This document shows, one piece after another, positions 1-9,011 of a stretch of DNA of 53,559 bases. Made by a program: the position numbers and the translations under genes. The notes beneath the pieces are model-generated. The model did no database searches. It saw only the letters and a program-made list of their open reading frames with translations, and had not been told where the DNA came from. The stretch is taken from assembly GCA_025456015.1 (NCBI GenBank), contig JALOLK010000006.1:1-53559 (forward strand), read 5' to 3'. This stretch comes from Candidatus Nanopelagicales bacterium. Its GTDB lineage: Bacteria > Actinomycetota > Actinomycetes > S36-B12 > CAIYMF01. Positions within the stretch are counted from its first letter, which is position 1. Each line of letters opens with the position of its first letter.

Positions 1-394
1 GCACCGTCGGGGGTCACGGTGCAGGGGGTCCCGTAGACGAGCGCCAGTTGCGTGGTTGCGGGGCTTCTCGGGTCGACCTGCCTGGTCCGGATGGTGGACG
101 GCCCTTCCGCGCAACCCGGCCTGGTTGTTAGGGTCACCTTTGTGACTGGCGCCGTGCAGCTCTTCCTCGTGGTTCGCCGCCCCGTGGATCTGGGGCGCAC
201 CAGCAGCGCAGTCTGTTGTCGCGGCTGACGATCTGCTGCCCATTCCTGCCGTGGCGTTCGCGGGGTTCCCTGTGCCGCGATGCCGATGGACGCCCCACCA
301 CCCTCAGCGGGTCTCGCACGCGTGGGACCTCCGCGACCAACCAACTTCCCAACGATCGGTTACTCGTGCCGATTACCGACGAAAGGCTCTTCTG
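1..394. other. Left-edge stretch with no gene called
   Basis: No reading frame here looks like a protein I recognise. A short dyad GTCAC-CTTT-GTGAC lies at 133-146 and could be a regulator site, but nothing else supports it. The first 36 bases read in frame 1 to a TAG and could be the tail of a gene entering from the left; this cannot be confirmed. The last bases hold a weak ribosome binding site, GAAAGG at 381-386, for the carbonic anhydrase fragment that follows. Confidence 0.4.
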
Positions 395-553
395 ATGTCT
401 GTTCTGGATGAGGTACTGACCGCCAATGCCGCGTACGCCGAGTCGTTCGGCGCGCGTTCCGAGTTGGCACTGCCGCCAGCCAGGGGGTTCGCGATCCTGA
501 CCTGCATGGATGCCCGGCTGGATCCGGCCAAGTACGCGGGCCTGGCCGAAGGC
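395..553 (+). pseudogene. Beta-carbonic anhydrase, N-terminal fragment
   Basis: The first 53 residues from the ATG match the start of the small actinobacterial beta-carbonic anhydrases (Rv1284-like, about 165 residues), which hydrate CO2 to bicarbonate with a Zn ion. The motif TCMDARLD carries the first zinc-ligand Cys (residue 37) and the Asp-Arg dyad (39 and 41). After GLAEG the similarity stops: the next part should read like HVIRNAGG but becomes Arg/Pro-rich noise running open to a stop at 698-700, opposite the end of pgm. The later Cys and His ligands are missing, so the product cannot be active. Either two thirds of the gene was deleted, or the assembly is joined wrongly here. The family call is sure; the cause of the break is not. 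Confidence 0.75.
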
Positions 554-612
554 AGCCGGCGAGGGCGGCGCCAGTCGCGGGCACAGCCGAACGGGCCACG
601 CCCGGCGCGGGC

Positions 613-2173
613 TCAGCCGGCCAGCGCCGCCGACACGACCTCGCGGGCCTCGGCCTGGATGCGCGCGAGGTGCTCGGCGCCCAGGAACGACTCCGCGTAG
701 ATCTTGTACACGTCCTCGGTGCCCGAGGGCCGTGCCGCGAACCAGCCGTTGGCCGTGGTCACCTTGAGCCCGCCGATCCGCGCCCCGTTGCCGGGAGCGG
801 CCGTGAGCTTGGCGGTGATGGGCTCACCGGCGAGCTCGGTGGCGCTCACCTGCTCGGGGGACAGCGAGGCCAGGCGGGCCTTCTCCTCGCGGTTGGCCGG
901 CGCGTCCACCCGCGCATAGGCCGGCGCGCCGTGCCGCGCGGTCAGCTCGGCGTAGTGCTCGGACGGGTCCCGGCCGGTCACGGCCGTGATCTCCGCCGAG
1001 AGCAGCGTGAGCAGGATGCCGTCCTTGTCGGTGGTCCAGACGGTGCCGTCCTTGCGCAGGAACGACGCCCCGGCCGACTCCTCGCCGCCGAAGCCGAACG
1101 AGCCGTCCACCAGCCCCGGCACGAACCACTTGAAGCCCACCGGCACCTCGACGAGCCGGCGGCCGAGGTCGGCGGCGACCCGGTCGATCATCGAGGAGGA
1201 CACCAGCGTCTTGCCCACGGCGGCGTCGGCGCGCCAGCCGGGCCGGTTGGCGTAGAGGTACTGGATGGCCACGGCGAGGTAGTGGTTGGGGTTCATGAGC
1301 CCGGCGCCGGGCGTCACGATGCCGTGCCGGTCGGCGTCCGCGTCGTTGCCGAACGCCACCTGGAACTGCTCGCGCAGCGCGACCAGCGAGGCCATCGCGA
1401 ACGGCGACGAGCAGCAGGCCGTGCAGCTCGGCGATGTAGCCGTAGTAGTCCACCGCCGCGCCGCCCATGGGATCCGCGCCGAGGCGCACGCCGGCTGCCC
1501 GCACCGCCTCGAGGTCGAGCACGTTCGGCAGGTCGCGGGCGTAGGCGTCGAGGTAGTCGTACCGGCCGACCTCGTCCTGGGCCAGCGCCGTGCGCAGCGG
1601 GATCCGCCGCACGTCGCCCATCCCGTCAGCGATGATCTGGTTGGCCCGGTCCTGGATCCAGCTGGTGGCATCGGTGTCCGCCGGGCCGCCGTTCGGCGGG
1701 TTGTACTTGAAGCCGCCGTCGGGCGGCGGGTTGTGCGAGGGCGTCACGACGATGCCGTCGGCCAGGCCGTCCGTGCGGCCGCGGTTGTGGGCCAGGATCG
1801 CGTGGCTCAGGGCCGGGGTCGGGGTGTAGCGGTCGCGGCTGTCGATGAGCACGGGCACGTCGTTGGCGGCGAGCACCTCGAGGGCGGAGACCCAGGCCGG
1901 CTCGGACAGGCCATGGGTGTCCTTGGCCAGGAACAGCGGCCCGTCGGTGCCCTGCTGGGCGCGGTACTCCACGATCGCCTGGGTCGTGGCCAGGATGTGG
2001 AACTCGTTGAAGGACGTGCGCAGGCTCGAGCCGCGGTGGCCGGAGGTGCCGAACGCGACGCGCTGGTCGACGTCCTCGGGGTCCGGCTGGAGCGCGTAGT
2101 AGGCCGTGATGAGCTGGGCGACGTCGACGAGGTCGCTGTCCTGGGCCGGCTGGCCGGCGCGCTCGTGGGTCAT
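613..2173 (-). pseudogene. pgm: Phosphoglucomutase with internal deletion and frameshift
   Basis: Alpha-D-phosphohexomutase that interconverts glucose 1-phosphate and glucose 6-phosphate, linking glycogen and cell-wall precursors to glycolysis. The N-terminal part (2173 down to about 1415, 253 codons) has FGTSGHRG and the catalytic serine loop TPSHNPP. The C-terminal part (about 1413 down to 616, 266 codons) is in another frame and has [21 protein letters not shown] and RPSGTED. At the joint, HGL runs straight into CSSPFAM; from memory of the E. coli protein (546 aa) about 27 residues are missing, and 253+27+266 gives 546. About 80 nt have therefore been lost, which breaks the frame. A strong AGGAGGTG precedes the ATG. 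As written the gene is dead; a sequencing or assembly fault is a real alternative. Confidence 0.85.
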
Positions 2174-2373
2174 GGCACCTCCTGGGCAGCGGCGGGCGGA
2201 CGCACCGCCGCCGCCAGACTATGCAGCCCGGCGCGGCTGCGGCGCGGTGAGCGCACCGGCTCCGCACGGCCGGCGGACCACCTGCCCCCGTTGCGTCGGG
2301 CACCGGCGCCACGGCCAGCGGACATCTGCCCTGATGCTTCGGGCACCGGCGCAGCCCGTGCGATCATGGCGCG

Positions 2374-3591
2374 ATGACCGGCTCGACCCTCTACCGGCGG
2401 CTGCCGGACGGCTCGTGGGCGGCCGAGCGCGAGGAGCCCGGCGCTCGGCCGGCGCCACCGCCGCACCAGGTCGCAGCCGTCGGGGCCGCCGCTGCTGGCG
2501 CCGCGGCAGTCGGGTCGGCCGGGGCCGCACCCCCGCCCACCCCGCCGGCCGCACCCCCGACGACCCCCGTGCTGCCGCCGAGGGTGCGCACGGTCCGCCG
2601 CCGTCGGGGGCCAGGCCGGCGCGCCCTGCGCGTGCTCACCTGGGCGCTGCTGGCCTACGCCGCGTGGCTGGTCGTGCTGGTCGTGTACGCCGCCAGCTCG
2701 TTGCAGCGGATCGACGCGCTGCCCGCCGACTCGATCCCCGACACCCCCGGACGGGTCTGGCTGCTCGTGGGGTCGGACAGCCGGGCCGACCTCAGCGCCG
2801 AGGAGCAGTCCGAGCTCAACACCGGCAACGAGGAGGGGCAGCGCACCGACACGATCATGCTGCTGCACCAGCCGCGCGGCTCGCTGACCCCGCGGCTGAT
2901 CTCGGTGCCGCGCGACTCATGGGTGACGATCCCGGCGCACACGGCGGCGGACGGCTCCGAGGTGGGTCCGCGCGGAGCCAAGATCAACGCGGCGTTCTCG
3001 TTCGGCGGCGCGCCCCTGCTGGTCCAGACCGTCGAGTACAACACCGGCCTGCACGTCGACCACTACATGGAGGTCGGCATGACCGGGATCGTCGACCTCA
3101 CGAACGCGGTCGGCGGGGTCGAGGTGTGCTTCGACGAGGCGATCACCGACGAGAACAGCGGCCTGGACGTCGCTGCCGGCTGCCAGGTGCTCGACGGTCG
3201 CGACGCGCTGGCCTGGGTGCGCATGCGCTACGCCGACCCGACCGGGGACCTCGGCCGCATGGAGCGCCAGCAGGAGTGGGTGCGCCTGACGGTCGACCGG
3301 ATCCTGAGCCCGATGACCGTGGTGAACCCCTTCCGGCAGTGGGGGATCGTGACGGCAGCCACCGACTCGGTGGCCGTGGACCGCGACTCGGGCGTGGTCG
3401 ACCTGGCCCTGCTCGGCGCAGGCATGGCCCGGGTGGCCTCCGGCGCCGCGGAGATCACCACGGTGCCGACGCTCGACAGCGACCACTGGGAGAACGGCCA
3501 GTGGGTCCTGAAGTGGGACACCGCCGAGGCCAACGAGCTGTTCGCCGACATGGGTGGCGCGACCCCGCAGGCGCAGCTGGCCGCGCCGTAG
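2374..3591 (+). CDS. LytR-CpsA-Psr (LCP) family cell-wall ligase
   Basis: LCP proteins transfer undecaprenyl-linked polymers (arabinogalactan, teichoic acid or capsule) onto peptidoglycan on the outer face of the membrane. The 405-residue product has a Pro/Ala-rich cytoplasmic N-terminus, a basic stretch (RRRRGPGRR, about 74-83), one membrane segment at about 86-107, and an outside LCP domain from about 120 to 330. Family marks are LLVGSDSR, QRTDTIMLLH and ISVPRDSWV; the Arg and Asp residues in these blocks bind the pyrophosphate of the lipid donor in known structures. It stands alone, diverging from pgm across a 200-bp gap. The ATG at 2374 is the only start that leaves a short cytoplasmic tail before the membrane segment. 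Confidence 0.88.
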   Translation: MTGSTLYRRLPDGSWAAEREEPGARPAPPPHQVAAVGAAAAGAAAVGSAGAAPPPTPPAAPPTTPVLPPRVRTVRRRRGPGRRALRVLTWALLAYAAWLVVLVVYAASSLQRIDALPADSIPDTPGRVWLLVGSDSRADLSAEEQSELNTGNEEGQRTDTIMLLHQPRGSLTPRLISVPRDSWVTIPAHTAADGSEVGPRGAKINAAFSFGGAPLLVQTVEYNTGLHVDHYMEVGMTGIVDLTNAVGGVEVCFDEAITDENSGLDVAAGCQVLDGRDALAWVRMRYADPTGDLGRMERQQEWVRLTVDRILSPMTVVNPFRQWGIVTAATDSVAVDRDSGVVDLALLGAGMARVASGAAEITTVPTLDSDHWENGQWVLKWDTAEANELFADMGGATPQAQLAAP

Positions 3592-3616
3592 CCCGGGCCG
3601 ACGTACCCTGACCGCC

Positions 3617-4195
3617 ATGGAGGCAGGCACGATCCTGGTCACCGGCATCGGCCTGGCGGTCGCCGCCGGGCTGAACGCCTACATCCCCCTGCTGATCGCC
3701 GGCCTGCTCATCCGCTTCGACGTCGTGAGCTTCGGGGCGCCCTACGACCTGCTCGGCAGCACCCCGGCGCTGGTGATCCTCGGCGTGCTGCTGGCCGTCG
3801 AGCTGCTCGCCGACAAGATCCCGGCCGTGGACTCGGTGAACGACGTCGTGCAGACCGTGATCCGGCCCGCCTCCGGCGCCGTGCTGTTCGCGGGTGCGGC
3901 GACGGGGGTGGACGAGCAGTGGTCCCAGGCCCTCGCGCTCATCCTGGGCCTGGTCACCGCCGCCAGCGTGCACGCCACCAAGGCGACCGTGCGGCCGGTG
4001 GTGAACGTCGCGACGGCCGGTGCCGGGGCGCCCGTGGTGAGCACGGTGGAGGACGGCTTCTCGCTCGGGCTGTCGCTGACGGCCCTGCTCGCGCCGGTCC
4101 TGGCGCTGCTGCTCATGGTCGCGCTGGTCGTGTGGCTCGTGGTGTTCCTGCGCCGCCGGGCCGCCCGGCGAGCCACGCGCGCCAGCGCCCCCTGA
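3617..4195 (+). CDS. DUF4126 family membrane protein
   Basis: A 192-residue integral membrane protein with about five hydrophobic segments. The start (GLNAYIPLLIAGL) and the block LADKIPAVDSVNDVVQTVIRPASGAVLF are typical of DUF4126, a family without a known function. A TACCCT box at 3604-3609 lies 7 nt before the ATG and no Shine-Dalgarno is present, so the mRNA is probably leaderless. It follows the LCP gene by 25 bp but has its own -10 box. A GC-rich hairpin lies after it. The C-terminus is basic (LRRRAARRATR), as expected for a cytoplasmic tail. Confidence 0.8.
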   Translation: MEAGTILVTGIGLAVAAGLNAYIPLLIAGLLIRFDVVSFGAPYDLLGSTPALVILGVLLAVELLADKIPAVDSVNDVVQTVIRPASGAVLFAGAATGVDEQWSQALALILGLVTAASVHATKATVRPVVNVATAGAGAPVVSTVEDGFSLGLSLTALLAPVLALLLMVALVVWLVVFLRRRAARRATRASAP

Positions 4196-4205
4196 GGCCG
4201 GCCCT

Positions 4206-4258
4206 GCCCCCGCGGGTGGAGCGGCGCCACGGGCCGGTCGCGGGGGCGCAAGTACGCT
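4206..4258 (+). promoter_or_regulatory. Hairpin and -10 box before the purSQL operon
   Basis: A 9-bp perfect stem, GCCCCCGCG at 4206-4214 with CGCGGGGGC at 4239-4247, closes a 24-nt loop just after the DUF4126 gene. There is no T-run, but stem-only terminators are usual in high-GC actinobacteria. TACGCT at 4253-4258 fits the TANNNT -10 rule and would start RNA near 4265, leaving about 28 nt before purS with its AGGAGG site. The -35 region lies inside the hairpin, so the stem could also act on the promoter. Confidence 0.45.
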
Positions 4259-4292
4259 GTGCGCACCAGCCGGAACCTGCCCAGGAGGCGCC

Positions 4293-4640
4293 GTGGCCCG
4301 CGTCGTGGTCGACGTCATGCTCAAGCCCGAGATCCTCGACCCCCAGGGCCGTGCCGTCATGGGCGCGCTGGGCCGGCTGGGGCTGACCGGGATCAGCTCG
4401 GTGCGCCAGGGCAAGCGCTTCGAGATCGAGGTCGAGGGCGAGCTCGACGAGGACCTCGCCGAGCGCCTCGACGAGCTGGCCGGCTCGCTGCTGAGCAACC
4501 CGGTGATCGAGGACTACGAGATCTACGAGGAGCTCGAGGACACCGACGCCGAGGCCGGCTGCGACTGCGGCGAGTGCGCCTGCGAGCCCGCCGGCGAGGA
4601 CCGGCCCACCCCGGTCGTCCCCGCGGCGGACCGGTCCTGA
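4293..4640 (+). CDS. purS: PurS subunit of FGAM synthase, with Cys-rich tail
   Basis: PurS is the small bridging subunit that joins the PurQ glutaminase to the PurL synthase in step 4 of purine synthesis. Residues 1-82 are the usual PurS fold ([15 protein letters not shown], then NPVIEDYEI). The family is normally about 80-85 residues; this one has 115. The extra part is acidic and holds four close Cys (90, 92, 95, 97; CDCGECAC), which could bind a metal. The start is GTG with AGGAGG at about 4283-4288. The stop overlaps the purQ start (TGATG), so the genes are translationally coupled. Confidence 0.93.
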   Translation: MARVVVDVMLKPEILDPQGRAVMGALGRLGLTGISSVRQGKRFEIEVEGELDEDLAERLDELAGSLLSNPVIEDYEIYEELEDTDAEAGCDCGECACEPAGEDRPTPVVPAADRS

Positions 4641-5341
4641 TGCGCATCGGGGTCGTGACGTTCCCCGGCTCGCTCGACGACGGGGACGCCGCCAGGGCGG
4701 TGCGCGTCGCCGGTGGTGAGCCGGTCGCCCTCTGGCACGCCGACGCCGACCTGCACGGGGTGGACGCCGTCGTGCTGCCCGGCGGCTTCTCGTACGGCGA
4801 CTACCTGCGGTGCGGGGCCATCAGCCGGTTCGCACCGGCGATGGACTCGATCATCGCCGCGGCGCGTGACGGCCTGCCGGTCCTGGGCATCTGCAACGGC
4901 TTCCAGGTGCTGTGCGAGTCGCATCTGCTGCCGGGCGCGCTGACCCGCAACGCCGGCCTGCACTTCGTGTGCCGGGACCAGGCCCTCGAGATCGCCAACG
5001 CCGCGACCCCGTGGACCCGCGACTACGAGGCCGGCGAGCGCATCGTCGTCCCGCTGAAGAACGGCGAGGGCCGCTTCCAGGCCGACGAGGCCACGCTGGA
5101 CCTGCTCGAGGCCGAGGGTCGCGTCGTCGCCTACTACGCCGACGTGAACCCCAACGGCTCGCAGCGCGACATCGCTGGGATCTGCAACGAGGCGGGCAAC
5201 GTCGTCGGGCTCATGCCGCATCCCGAGCATGCCGTCGAGCCGCTCACCGGCCCGGGCACCGACGGCCTGGGCTTCTTCACCTCGATCCTGGCCCACCTGG
5301 CCGCCACCGGCTCGGCACTGCCCGCGGGGGCGCGCGCATGA
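4640..5341 (+). CDS. purQ: PurQ, glutaminase subunit of FGAM synthase
   Basis: A class I glutamine amidotransferase of 233 residues that releases ammonia from glutamine for PurL. The nucleophile is Cys85 in GICNGFQ, and the His-Glu pair sits near the end in [24 protein letters not shown] is the oxyanion-side motif of PurQ. The gene starts on the A of the purS stop (TGATG) and ends by sharing ATGA with purL, giving a tight purS-purQ-purL operon. Confidence 0.97.
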   Translation: MRIGVVTFPGSLDDGDAARAVRVAGGEPVALWHADADLHGVDAVVLPGGFSYGDYLRCGAISRFAPAMDSIIAAARDGLPVLGICNGFQVLCESHLLPGALTRNAGLHFVCRDQALEIANAATPWTRDYEAGERIVVPLKNGEGRFQADEATLDLLEAEGRVVAYYADVNPNGSQRDIAGICNEAGNVVGLMPHPEHAVEPLTGPGTDGLGFFTSILAHLAATGSALPAGARA

Positions 5342-7659
5342 TCGACACCGTCTCCGCCGCCGCCGCCCAGCCCGACACCGCCCAGCCGTTCGCCGAGCTG
5401 GGCCTCAAGCCCGACGAGTACGCCCGCATCCGCGAGATCCTCGGCCGTCGGCCGACCTCGTCGGAGCTGGCGATGTACTCCGTCATGTGGAGCGAGCACT
5501 GCTCCTACAAGTCCTCGAAGGTGCACCTGCGCCAGTTCGGCGAGAAGAAGCCCGAGACCGACGCGCTGCTCGTGGGCATCGGGGAGAACGCCGGCGTCGT
5601 CGACATCGGCGACGGCTGGGCGGTCACGTTCAAGGTCGAGTCGCACAACCACCCGAGCTACGTCGAGCCCTACCAGGGGGCGGCCACGGGCGTGGGGGGC
5701 ATCGTGCGCGACATCATGAGCATGGGTGCCCGGCCGGTGGCCGTGATGGACCCGCTGCGCTTCGGCGCCGCCGACCACCCCGACACCCGGCGCGTGCTGC
5801 CCGGTGTCGTGGCGGGCATCGGCGGCTACGGCAACTGCCTGGGCCTGCCGAACATCGGCGGCGAGCTGGTCTTCGACCCGGTGTACCAGGGCAACCCGCT
5901 CGTGAACGCCCTGTGCGTGGGCGTGCTGCGCCACGAGGACATCCACCTCGCGTCCGCGCGCGGCGTGGGCAACCTCGTCGTGCTCTACGGCGCCCGGACC
6001 GGCGGCGACGGCATCGGCGGGGCCTCGATCCTGGCCTCCGACACGTTCTCCGAGGGCGGGCCGACGAAGCGCCCGGCGGTGCAGGTCGGCGACCCGTTCA
6101 TGGAGAAGCTGCTCATCGAGTGCACGCTGGAGGTGCTGCGCGCCGGCCTCGTGGAGGGCATCCAGGACCTCGGGGCGGCCGGCATCTCGTGCGCCACCTC
6201 GGAGCTGGCGTCGAACGGTGACGGCGGCATGCACGTCGTGCTCGACCGCGTGCCGCTGCGCGACCACACGCTCTCGCCCGAGGAGATCCTCATGAGCGAG
6301 TCGCAGGAGCGGATGGCCGCGGTGGTCCACCCCGACCGGATCGACGCGTTCCTCGCGATCTGCGCCAAGTGGGAGATCGAGGCCGCGATCATCGGCGAGG
6401 TCAACGACTCCGGGCGGCTGACCATCGAGTGGCGCGGCGAGCAGATCGTGGACGTGCCGCCGCGGACGGTGGCCCACGAGGGGCCGGTGTACGACCGGCC
6501 GATGGCCAGGCCGGCGTGGCTGACCGCGCGGCAGGACGACGCCCCGACCCCCGAGCGGCTGCCCCGCCCGGGCAGCGCCGCCGAGCTGCGCGACACGGTG
6601 CTGGCCCTCGTCGCCTCCCCGAACCTCGCCGCGAAGGACTGGGTCACCGAGCAGTACGACCGGTACGTCCAGGGCAACACGGTGCTCGCGATGCCCGAGG
6701 ACGCGGGGGTGGTCCGGGTCGATGAGGCCACGGGCCGTGGGGTCGCGCTGAGCACCGACTGCAACGGCCGGTTCGCCGCGCTCGACCCCTACGCCGGCGC
6801 CCAGCTGGCCTACGCCGAGGCCTACCGCAACGTCGCGGTGACCGGCGCGGTGCCGCTGGCGATCACCAACTGCCTGAACTTCGGCTCACCCGAGGACCCG
6901 GCCGTCATGTGGCAGTTCGCGCAGGCGGTGACCGGCCTGGCCGATGTGTGCCAGCGCATGGGCACCCCGGTGACCGGGGGCAACGTGTCGTTCTACAACC
7001 AGACCGGGGACGTCGCGATCCACCCGACCCCGGTGGTCGGCGTGCTCGGCGTGCTCGACGACGTGGCGCGGCGCACGCCGATGGCCTGGTCCACCGACGG
7101 CGACCTGCTCTACCTGCTCGGTGAGACGCGCGACGAGTTCGCCGGCTCGGAGTGGGCCCACGTCGTCCACGGCCACCTCGGCGGCATGCCCCCGCACCTG
7201 GATCTCGACGCCGAGCGCACGCTCGCCCAGATCCTCGTGGCCGGCTCGCGCGACGGGCTGTTCGCCGCCGCGCACGACGTCTCCGATGGCGGCGTGGTCG
7301 TGGCGCTGCTCGAGATGGCGCTGCGGTCGGGCGTGGGCGCGCGCTGCTGGGTGCCCGACGGGCTGGACCCGTTCGTGTTCCTGCTCGCCGAGTCCGCCAC
7401 CCGGGCGATCGTGGCCGTGCCGCGATCCGAGGAGCTGCGGTTCGCCGAGATGTGCGCCGCGCGGGGATTCGCGGCGGCTCGCATCGGGGTCGTGGACTCG
7501 GGCATCGGGGCCGACGCCGGGGTGGCCGACGGGGGTCAGGCGCTCGTGGTCGACGGGGTGTTCGGCGAGGCGCTCGTGCTGCCCCTCGACGAGGTGCGGA
7601 CCGCCCGTGCGGCGACGTTCCCGGCGCTGTTCGGCGAGGACGAGGGCCCGGCTGCCTGA
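5338..7659 (+). CDS. purL: PurL, FGAM synthase II (small type)
   Basis: This 773-residue ATP-dependent enzyme converts FGAR plus ammonia to FGAM in purine synthesis. The length is that of the small PurL that needs separate PurS and PurQ, unlike the 1300-residue fused form. Clear marks are [10 protein letters not shown], the nucleotide-site block [19 protein letters not shown] and, in the second half-repeat, [11 protein letters not shown] and AHDVSDGG. The start overlaps the purQ stop by four bases (ATGA). A 6-bp GC stem (7668-7684) follows the stop and may attenuate read-through. Confidence 0.97.
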   Translation: MIDTVSAAAAQPDTAQPFAELGLKPDEYARIREILGRRPTSSELAMYSVMWSEHCSYKSSKVHLRQFGEKKPETDALLVGIGENAGVVDIGDGWAVTFKVESHNHPSYVEPYQGAATGVGGIVRDIMSMGARPVAVMDPLRFGAADHPDTRRVLPGVVAGIGGYGNCLGLPNIGGELVFDPVYQGNPLVNALCVGVLRHEDIHLASARGVGNLVVLYGARTGGDGIGGASILASDTFSEGGPTKRPAVQVGDPFMEKLLIECTLEVLRAGLVEGIQDLGAAGISCATSELASNGDGGMHVVLDRVPLRDHTLSPEEILMSESQERMAAVVHPDRIDAFLAICAKWEIEAAIIGEVNDSGRLTIEWRGEQIVDVPPRTVAHEGPVYDRPMARPAWLTARQDDAPTPERLPRPGSAAELRDTVLALVASPNLAAKDWVTEQYDRYVQGNTVLAMPEDAGVVRVDEATGRGVALSTDCNGRFAALDPYAGAQLAYAEAYRNVAVTGAVPLAITNCLNFGSPEDPAVMWQFAQAVTGLADVCQRMGTPVTGGNVSFYNQTGDVAIHPTPVVGVLGVLDDVARRTPMAWSTDGDLLYLLGETRDEFAGSEWAHVVHGHLGGMPPHLDLDAERTLAQILVAGSRDGLFAAAHDVSDGGVVVALLEMALRSGVGARCWVPDGLDPFVFLLAESATRAIVAVPRSEELRFAEMCAARGFAAARIGVVDSGIGADAGVADGGQALVVDGVFGEALVLPLDEVRTARAATFPALFGEDEGPAA

Positions 7660-7713
7660 GCCCAGGACGCGGCGGGATGCCGCGGCCCGGTGCCCGTGCC
7701 ACCATCCAGCGCC

Positions 7714-8289
7714 ATGGGCATCGACGACTACGAGCAGGTCCAGGTGACCTCGCGCCAGGAGTGGCGCGAGTGGCTCACGGCCAACTGTGAGCGCTCCGAG
7801 GGCATCTGGCTCATCACCTACAAAAAGGCCTCCGGCCGGCCTGCGCCCACGTACGACGAGATCGTCGAGGAGTGCCTGTGCTTCGGGTGGATCGACTCCA
7901 CCGCGCGCCCACGGGACGAGGAGACGGCGATGCAGCTGATCACGCCGCGCAAGCCGCGGTCCACCTGGTCGGCGGTGAACAAGGCCCGCCTCGAGCGCCT
8001 GCTGCCCTCGGGCCTCATGACCGAACGTGGCCTGCGCGCGATCGAGGTCGCGAAGGCGAACGGCTCCTGGGAGCTCCTCGACGCGGTCGAGGCGCTCGAG
8101 GTGCCCGAGGACCTGGCCGCCGCCCTCGATGCGGTGCCGGCGGCGCGGACGTTCTTCGACGGGCTGCCCCCCGGCTCGCGCAAGCAGCACCTGTGGCACG
8201 TCGTGAGCGCGAAGCGGCCGGCGACCCGCGCGGCCCGGGTCGTGGCGATCGTCGCCGCCGCCGCTGAGGGCCGACGCGCGGTCGGCTGA
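7714..8289 (+). CDS. YdeI/OmpD-associated family protein
   Basis: A soluble 191-residue protein of the YdeI family, annotated in places as bacteriocin-protection proteins; the biochemical role is unknown. Family marks are SEGIWLITYKK, DEIVEECLCFGWIDS and the C-terminal helix PGSRKQHLWHVVSAKRPATRAARV. I chose the ATG at 7714 because the family begins with a residue run like DYEQVQV. A GTG or ATG further up (from 7690) would add only Pro-rich residues. The gene sits 54 bp after purL on the same strand and ends towards a palindromic repeat. Confidence 0.82.
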   Translation: MGIDDYEQVQVTSRQEWREWLTANCERSEGIWLITYKKASGRPAPTYDEIVEECLCFGWIDSTARPRDEETAMQLITPRKPRSTWSAVNKARLERLLPSGLMTERGLRAIEVAKANGSWELLDAVEALEVPEDLAAALDAVPAARTFFDGLPPGSRKQHLWHVVSAKRPATRAARVVAIVAAAAEGRRAVG

Positions 8290-8378
8290 CCACCCTGGCC
8301 TCGCCGAGGGCCCGTCCGCCGTACCCCGCGCCGCCGCACCCGGCGGCGTCAACGATCTTCCCCCGCCCCCATCGCGTC

Positions 8379-8438
8379 TTCTCCCGGCGCGTCGATCCTC
8401 TCCCGTCGCGACGGGAGAGGATCGGTCCGTCGGGAGAA
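8379..8438. repeat. Nested palindrome, copy A
   Basis: A 32-nt perfect palindrome (8393-8424, built from GATCCTCTCCCGTCG and its complement) lies inside an outer 8-bp inverted repeat (TTCTCCCG at 8379-8386, CGGGAGAA at 8431-8438). A degenerate half-site, CGATCTTCCCCCG, precedes it near 8353. It lies between convergent genes, where a two-way terminator would be useful. Copies B and C share the core (G)ATCnTCTCCCGT. Confidence 0.85.
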
Positions 8439-8455
8439 CCTGGGCCAGCGGCGGC

Positions 8456-8827
8456 TCACGGATGGCGACGGCGGGCACGCTCCCGGGCCTGCATCACCCG
8501 CCGGCGCAACGCCGCGACGTCCCAGAGGTCGGCCCAGGTGATGCGCAGGACGTCGTACCCCGCCTCCACGAGCCGGTCGTGCCGCAGCTTCTCCTCCCAG
8601 TGGGCGCGGGCCGGATCCCCGTCGATCACGTACTTGGCCTCCCCGTCGAACTCGATCACCTGCCACGCGTCGACGAGGAAGTCCACGCGCGGGCTGCCCG
8701 GGATGCCGGGCAGGGCCACCTGCTCGGCCGGGTCCAGGCCGAAGCCCACGAGCCGCAGCCGCAGCAACGACTCACCAGGGCTCTCGGCGAGCCCGCTGGC
8801 CAGCGCGGCGACCAGACCCCCGGCCAC
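8456..8827 (-). CDS. DUF559 (VSR-like) endonuclease-domain protein, truncated
   Basis: The product matches the C-terminal nuclease-like domain of actinobacterial DUF559 proteins, which have the PD-(D/E)xK/VSR fold. Marks are SPGESLLRLRL, RVDFLVDAWQVIEFDGEAKYV (Asp and Glu of the active site) and DRLVEAGYDVLRITWADL. Full-length relatives have about 280-320 residues, with an N-terminal AbiEi-like winged helix. Here only about 123 residues remain from a possible GTG at 8827. What lies upstream is palindromic repeat DNA rather than the missing domain. Substrate and activity are unknown. The start is uncertain; the gene may be a remnant. Confidence 0.7.
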   Translation of the reverse strand: MAGGLVAALASGLAESPGESLLRLRLVGFGLDPAEQVALPGIPGSPRVDFLVDAWQVIEFDGEAKYVIDGDPARAHWEEKLRHDRLVEAGYDVLRITWADLWDVAALRRRVMQARERARRRHP

Positions 8828-8871
8828 CGCTCGGTCGTCCGGCGCTCCCGCGCCACGCCGCCTCCGGGGAC

Positions 8872-8921
8872 CGATCGTCTCCCGTTGCGGCGGTCTTCTC
8901 CCGTTGCGACGGGAGAAGATC
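8872..8921. repeat. Nested palindrome, copy B
   Basis: An 11-bp stem, TCTTCTCCCGT (8894-8904) with ACGGGAGAAGA (8909-8919), closes a TGCG loop. A further half-site, CGATCGTCTCCCGTTGCG, precedes it at 8872-8889. It lies about 45 nt upstream of the DUF559 remnant, so the remnant is framed by copies A and B. Confidence 0.8.
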
Positions 8922-9011
8922 GTTGCGGCCGGAGCATCTGCGTGGGAGGTGCGGTGGCGCGGCTCGGGTGGCCCGGGCTGCCAGTGCCATCGCAGGTGAT
9001 AGGAATCGCGG

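Noticed and set aside
1-36. Possible C-terminal tail of a gene entering from the left (frame 1 open to TAG)
   Set aside because: Only eleven codons, no recognisable motif, and the opposite strand reads open as well.
824-1411. Long second frame over the end of pgm
   Set aside because: It is the out-of-frame run-on of the N-terminal half after the deletion; its residues are Arg/Ala-rich noise, while the other frame matches Pgm.
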